A DNA stretch of 64,000 nt from Camellia lanceoleosa. Taxonomy: Eukaryota; Streptophyta; Magnoliopsida; Ericales; Theaceae. The stretch lies in assembly GCA_025200525.1 (NCBI GenBank), contig CM045763.1, positions 85,712,131 through 85,776,130 of the forward strand. The letters run 5' to 3'. The notes under the pieces were generated by a model. It was not told where the DNA came from, ran no database searches, and saw only the letters and a program-made list of their open reading frames with translations. This document shows positions 58,888 through 64,000 of this stretch, in pieces (positions within the stretch are counted from its first letter, which is position 1; every line of letters begins with the position of its first letter). The position numbers and the translations under genes are program-made.

Positions 58888-59617
58888 GTAAGTACATCTA
58901 CGTATCTAGCAAAATGCTAATATTGCAAAAAAAATTATTCAGTGTCACATAGTGTATGTAGCACGTCATTCGTTCATTGGTGTGGATCTGAAATCAATAT
59001 GTGGAGTTTATACTATGGATACTATGTGACAATGACATCACAGTATCACCAATAAGGGTTGGCATGGGGAACAGATTATTTTAGTAATTTTTTAGTTTTT
59101 TAACTAAAATATGGTGTAAAAAAAATTATGTTTGCAATGACTTTTTGATTTTTTACGAAAAAATGTACAAAAAGTAGAGAAAAAAAAGAAATCTTTAACT
59201 TTTTGGTATAAGGTATATGCTTTTTAATTTTTTTAAAATTTTTTTTTTATTTTTAGAATAAAACACTCGCATGTCAAACGAAGCCTAAGTCAACTTTGCT
59301 AAATTGGTGTACAAGTCGGTCCGATGAGTTTTTTTTCTTGATAGGTATGGCCAGGCTCATAGTAAAAAACCTTGGGCCCAAGCTGTACCCAACATGCTAG
59401 CAAATTGGCCACGGCTGAGATTCGAGCCTATTTCTTTGGACATTTTTTTGTTTTAACTTTTGCATTATTTTTTTTTAATCCAGAAAAAGCAGCTCCTTTT
59501 ATTTTGAACTCATGATTGATTTACATTTAGGGTTCGAGGAAAACATTTATTCTAGCAGTAATTTTAAGTACTGTATATATGGATGTTATTATGAATAATT
59601 ACTAATAAAATTTGCAG
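58888..59617 (+). other. CCaMK intron 5 with a MITE
   Basis: A 730-bp intron between GTAAGT and TTTGCAG. It contains the family-1 MITE at 59056-59285; the rest has no recognisable feature. Confidence 0.85.
59056..59285. mobile_element. Tourist-like MITE, family 1
   Basis: A 230-bp element with TAA duplications (59053-59055 and 59286-59288). The inverted 3' end is GGCTTCGTTTGACATG; the 5' end (GGGTTGGCATGGGGAA) is more diverged. The interior matches family 1 (TACAAAAAGTAGAGA, CTTTTTGGTATAAG). Confidence 0.7.
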
Positions 59618-59825
59618 ATGTGCAAAAGGTGACAATGCAACACTGTCTGAATTTGAGGAGGTGCTGAAAGCAATGAGCTTGTCATCACTAGTCCCTTTGG
59701 CACCTCGCATCTTTGATCTGTTTGACAACAACCGCGACGGCACTGTCGACATGAGAGAAATCGTCTGTGGGTTTTCTAGCCTCAAGCATTCTCAAGGCGA
59801 CGATGCCCTCCGTCTTTGCTTTCAG
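59618..59825 (+). CDS. CCAMK: CCaMK, exon 6 (EF hand 1)
   Basis: Completes Leu388 and encodes residues 389-457. EF-hand loop DNNRDGTVDMRE (424-435) has all calcium-coordinating positions. It ends DDALRLCFQ with donor CAG|GTTCTT. Confidence 0.93.
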
Positions 59826-59960
59826 GTTCTTGTTCACTACTGCACTCGTAAAATAAATTTTCTAAGGGTAAACTACAATTTTTTGAGAGCTTCTATTGTA
59901 CACCACACTAATTATAGTAAATTTTTTTATTTTTTTATTTTTTAAATTTCAATCCATCAG

Positions 59961-60020
59961 ATGTATGATACAGACCGGTCTGGAGGCATCAGTAAGGAAG
60001 AAGTAGCATCCATGCTCAGA
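59961..60020 (+). CDS. CCAMK: CCaMK, exon 7 (EF hand 2); last exon not in window
   Basis: 60 bp, residues 458-477, MYDTDRSGGISKEEVASMLR, with EF-hand loop DTDRSGGISKEE (460-471). The acceptor is CATCAG and the donor AGA|GTAAAT. The next expected segment, the third EF hand and C-terminus of about 45 residues, was looked for and not found in 60021-64000. Either the intron extends past the window or the gene end was lost. Confidence 0.9.
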
Positions 60021-60439
60021 GTAAATGCTTGCCCTCTCCATTCATTAATCTCTCTCCCAAAATTAAGCTCCAATAAATCATTAATTTTCATTTGCTTAGG
60101 GTTTTTTTAAGAATGACTTGTCTCCGGTTCGACTTGAACTGAACCAAGCGTCGAGATTGTGACAAGTCAAACATTTTATGACAAACAAAATTAAGGCGCA
60201 ACATGGAAACTACTCACTCACACGCCCAACATATTTTGAGGGCGAATTGATACGGACTCAATAGTAGGCATATGAGTGGATGGACAAATTTGGAAGTCTT
60301 GTTTCTTTGTGATGCAAAGCCATCATGTCATCTCTGGTCCTGACCAATCGTGGTTGGCAAAATTAACAAAAGTGGACCTGAGCTTTTACTTTGTAGGGAA
60401 GGTGGAATAAAAGTGACTCGAGATCAACCAAAAAAAAAA

Positions 60440-60907
60440 AAAAAGATTAAGGATAAATTCCTAATAGGTATTAATAGTTAGACTTAATTTTTATAAAGTC
60501 CTATTAAAAATAAATTTGAATAAAATTATCGTTAAAAATAATTTTTTATAACGATTTTTTGCACATGTCGCTAAAAATTGATAATTAGTGACTTTTTTAA
60601 TCACAATTTTTAAAAATTGTCGTTAAAATTTACAATTAGTGACGATTTTCTGTGACGAATTTTTTAAATTATTACTGAAAGTTGAAAATAAGTGACATTT
60701 TTTGTGACGATTTTTGTAATTGTTATCAAAACTTATAATTAGTGACATTTTTTGTAACAAAATGTTTAAACTGCCGTTGAAAATTAACAATTACTGACGT
60801 ATTTAATAATGTTTGATAAAAAAATGCCATTAATTAAAGGACCTATTGGACAATAAAGTCCACCTATTAGAACTTACACATAAGTTCCAAAAAAAAATAA
60901 TGTAGTG
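60440..60907. mobile_element. CACTA-like element end with subterminal repeats
   Basis: The block ends TGTAGTG at 60907; inverted this reads CACTACATTATTTTTTTT, a CACTA-type terminus. Inside it many copies of a TTAGTGACGATTTT/TGTGACGA-like word occur (60550-60800), as in subterminal regions of En/Spm elements. The matching left terminus was not found, so it may be truncated. The rest of this intron start (60021-60439) shows nothing recognisable. Confidence 0.6.
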
Positions 60908-60909
60908 AT

Positions 60910-61090
60910 TGTTGAATATAAAAATCAAAATATTATGTTTAAATATGAAAATTAGAATAAGAATTAGAATAGGAATATTTTGATTGTAGAAATCTTACCT
61001 TGTGTATATTGTTTCTTAAATTGTATCATGAATATATTATATATACATAGCCTCTATTTTATTGATTTGTAAGCCAAATAATTCTTTCTA
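60910..61090 (+). repeat. Ty1/copia 5' LTR (short)
   Basis: About 181 bp starting TGTTGAATAT and ending before a T run and the primer-binding site. The short LTR fits a small-LTR copia lineage. The 3' LTR lies beyond the window. Directly upstream is the CACTA-like end. Confidence 0.65.
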
Positions 61091-61097
61091 TTTTTTT

Positions 61098-61112
61098 TGG
61101 TATCAAAGCCTT
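61098..61112 (+). other. Primer-binding site (initiator tRNA-Met type)
   Basis: TGGTATCAAAGCCTT follows the LTR, one mismatch from the TGGTATCAGAGC complement of initiator tRNA-Met used by Ty1/copia elements. Confidence 0.75.
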
Positions 61113-61599
61113 CCTAGCCGTCTCCCTCTCAACCACTCATCACCACCGACTACCTTCTTTCTTCTCTCTAGCCTCCGACAGCCCTTTCTAGCTCTTTTTT
61201 TCCCCTCCGACTGCCATAGCCTCAACCCAACCTCCGACAGCCCTTTCCAACTTCTTTTCTCCTTCTGACGGCCTCAACGCAGCTCTGCAGCCTTTCTCCT
61301 TTCTTATCTTCACCTCGACAGGCCTTTTTTATCCCTGCCGAGGCTCTAGTTGCTGCTGACCAGACTTGGTTTTGGTCTTACATGCTTCAACTACCTCTTT
61401 AGGTGGTCTGTGGCTGTTTTTTTTTTTCCCTTTTTGGGGTGATTGGACTGATATATTAAGCCCCTTTGTTTGTCTTTTTACTCTTTTGAGCTATCAAGTT
61501 TATTCGGTAGCATCTATTTAGATAAACCGTTGAGTTTTTTTCAACTTCTTATTTTTTCTTGGACTGTGTTACTATTTTTGTGTGTTTTTCAGCCCCTCT

Positions 61600-64000
61600 T
61601 CTCCTACTATGATTGATCCATCCTTTACTGATAGACCCACCAAGCCTATCCCAATTAGTTCTGATTTTTCTCTTTCTCATCACACTCTTGTTCATCGTAT
61701 TACGAGTATGGTATTGAATGTGAAAAATTTTGTTGCCTGGAACTCTATTTAGGGAGTAAAGGAAAAGCTCATTGGCTTTTATCTTCCCTACCCAGCCTGC
61801 TACAACAAATCTTACCCGTGCACAATGAAATATTTATAATTGTACTATTGTGGGATAGATGTTCAACTCCATGAAAGATCGTATTTATCACATGTTTCTT
61901 TATTACGATACAGTTCCTGGTCTATGGTATGCCTTATCATAGATGTATGCTCATGCTCATAACGATGCTCGCATCTTTGAGCTCTATCAAGATATTAGTC
62001 GTGTTTCCTAGTCTACCTTGAGTCTTTTTGTGTCAAAATTCTTTGGATACCTTCAGATCCGTTGGGAAGAATTGGCTCAATATGAACCCTTGATTGAGTT
62101 ATCAATAGATGTTGTCTTTCTTGTGTCTAAACGCCTTGCTCGCTAGCATACTTACTAGTTTCTGATGGGTTTAAACTCTAAGTTTGAAACCCTTCGAACT
62201 CAGTTTTTAAACACATCACCTATGCCCTCTTTTTATGAGGCATTTGCCACTATTGATAGTGATGAGCGTTGTAGGCGTCTGGTTCACTCGAATCATTCTC
62301 CCATGTCTTCAGTTTCATCTGATCGGATGGCTCTTGCTGTAAAGTCTTGTTCTCGAGGTTCTACTAGTCTAGTTACTTGTCATCATTGTGGCATTTTTAA
62401 TCATGTTAAGGCTCGTTGCTTCAAACTTCAAGTTGAGGTTCATCTTGCCCTCATGGTGTTGACACCCCTCGCACTACGGCTCTAGTGGATTCCGTTACTC
62501 TTACTCTTGGGTCTTCTCATCTCCCTAATTTACAGGAGTTATAGACTCAGATTGGTCAGCTTTAGACTTACCTTGCATCTCTTACTACCAGTTCTCACCA
62601 CTATTGTCACCGTTACAATAGGTACTTCTATTGCTTTCCATGTTCGGTATGCTAGTCCCTCATGAGTTCTAGATTGTGGGGGCTAATGATCATATGACAG
62701 GTGAGTTTTTCTTTCTTTCTTCGCTAATCCCTACTACTATTGCCCAATCTATGTGTCTTGTTGTAGGTTCGTTATCCTCTGTTCGTCATAAGGGTGTAGT
62801 GTCTTTATTTCCTACCATTACTTTATCATCTATTTTATATATTCTAAATTTTGTATATAATCTCTTATCTGTTAGTCGTCTTGCCAAACAATTTAATTAT
62901 GTTATCATCTTCTTACTCTCTTCTTCCCTTTTACAAGACCTGAGTTCGAAGAGGATTTTTGACAAGTGCTATGAGCGTGATGGGCTATACTACTTTAGGG
63001 ATCCACCGGACAAGCCTTCATTTTCTTCCTTAGCTAGTTTTCAGGCCTTTGTTTTGCTTGCTTCCATGTCTTGTGTTTTTAATATTCAGACCTTAGAATT
63101 ATGGCACGCTCGTATAGGTTATGTTAATTTTCAGTATTTATGTAAACTTTTTCTTTCATTTAATAAAGCTTGCAAAGATTCTAAGTTTCATTGTGTGGTT
63201 TGAGCTGTCTAAGCATACCCATACTAGCTATATACCTCATATAACTCGTGCTCCTAGTCTTTTGATCTTATACATTTTAATCACTGTTTTTTCTAGTCAT
63301 AGATATTATGTGACTTTTATTGATGATCACACTAGATGCACTTGGGTTTATCTACTTCGTTGTAAATCTGATGTCTTTCCCATTTTTGTGTAATTTTTAT
63401 AGATGGTTAAAATTCAGTTTCATAAAGTTGTCAGGACTATCTATTCTAATAATTGTTGGGAATATATTTCTAATGCATTTCGTTCCCATCTTAATCAAAC
63501 TGGTATTCTTCAACAACTAACTTGTCCTCAAACCCCTAAACAAAATAGTGTTGTTGAACCCAAAAATCGTCATACTATGTCTATTGTCCAGTGTTTTCTT
63601 CGGGGTATGGGTGTTTCCAAGTCTTATTGGTATATGACTGTCCTTACTGCTGTTTACCTCATTAATAGGACCTCTAGTCGTGTGTTGCATGGACTCACTC
63701 CATTTTATACCCTTATGCCCACCACCATTTTGTTTTCACTTTTACCTCGTATCTTTGGGTGTACCTGTTTTGTTCAAAATCAGAGTCCCACTTGCACAAA
63801 GTTAAATGACAATTCAATTCGTTGTATCTTCTTAGGGTACTTTTTTATGTCCAAAGGGTATAGGTATTATGACCCTGTGTCTCGTCACTTTCACCATACT
63901 TTAGATGTTACGTTTTGTGAAGATCTTCCTTTTTTTGGTACTAACCCTTCTTTGTAGGCTTCTCCTCTTATTATTTCCACTGTTTGTCCAGTGACTATTT
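61600..64000 (+). pseudogene. Ty1/copia gag, protease and integrase (partial, decayed)
   Basis: Starts near 61610 (MIDPSFTDRP). Gag can be followed in broken frames, with GLNSKFETLRTQFLN and a zinc knuckle CHHCGIFNHVKARC at about 62380. The protease block reads IVGANDHMTG (62667-62700): compared with the usual IVDSGANDHMTG, two codons with the catalytic Asp are missing. A GAG-pre-integrase block (LELWHARIGYVNFQYL) and integrase core (YVTFIDDHTRCTWVYL; TPKQNSVVEPKNRHT) follow to 63957, then a stop. Many in-frame stops and frame changes occur. RT and RNase H would lie outside the window. It is in the same orientation as CCaMK, in its last visible intron. Confidence 0.85.

Overview
The window looks like nuclear DNA of a eudicot: AT-rich, intron-bearing genes with GT/AG borders, and every major class of plant transposon. 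It carries a CCaMK gene, which is kept in plants that form arbuscular mycorrhiza and is absent from Brassicaceae, so a crucifer is unlikely. I cannot name the species.

Three host genes are readable, all on the + strand. (1) A SUN-domain nuclear-envelope protein has two exons (7972-9036 and 16637-16942) separated by a 7.6-kb intron. (2) An EIN3/EIL ethylene-signalling transcription factor is a single coding exon (28891-30714) with a probable 5'UTR intron. (3) A CCaMK/DMI3-type calcium- and calmodulin-dependent kinase has seven exons between 52766 and 60020. Its last exon, with the third EF hand, is not seen and should lie beyond base 64000. The three act in unrelated pathways (nuclear envelope/LINC, ethylene, root symbiosis).

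Layout: 1-6340 is Ty3/gypsy debris (gag-protease on the minus strand, LTR-like pieces). 6340-7970 is AT-rich DNA with MITEs ahead of SUN. The SUN intron holds a decayed LINE (9668-15112) that itself carries two hAT-like elements and two Tourist-like pieces, several with readable target-site duplications. 18317-25649 is a complete but dead Ty1/copia element (minus strand) with both LTRs. 25798-26640 holds a MITE and a hairpin element. EIN3 follows, then a second copy of the hairpin at 32745-33025 and a gypsy-type LTR at 33239-35590. 35728-44893 is a large Mutator-like element (MULE) with two convergent genes: a C48 (Ulp1/SENP-like) protease on + and a MURA-type transposase on -. 47179-48070 is a third hAT-like element. 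48071-52590 is mostly featureless AT-rich DNA, followed by CCaMK, whose introns hold three MITEs, a CACTA-type end and the 5' part of a Ty1/copia element running off the window.

The most interesting signal is in the MULE. About twenty copies of a degenerate palindrome (core ACTGYAAAATTNTRCAGTTT) are scattered through its non-coding DNA: the protease promoter and introns, the gap between the genes, the transposase intron and the transposase promoter. I see none in its exons and none elsewhere in the window. Arabidopsis VANDAL MULEs, which also pair a transposase with a C48 protease, use dispersed non-coding motifs as landing sites for an element-encoded anti-silencing protein. This may be a comparable but different motif system.
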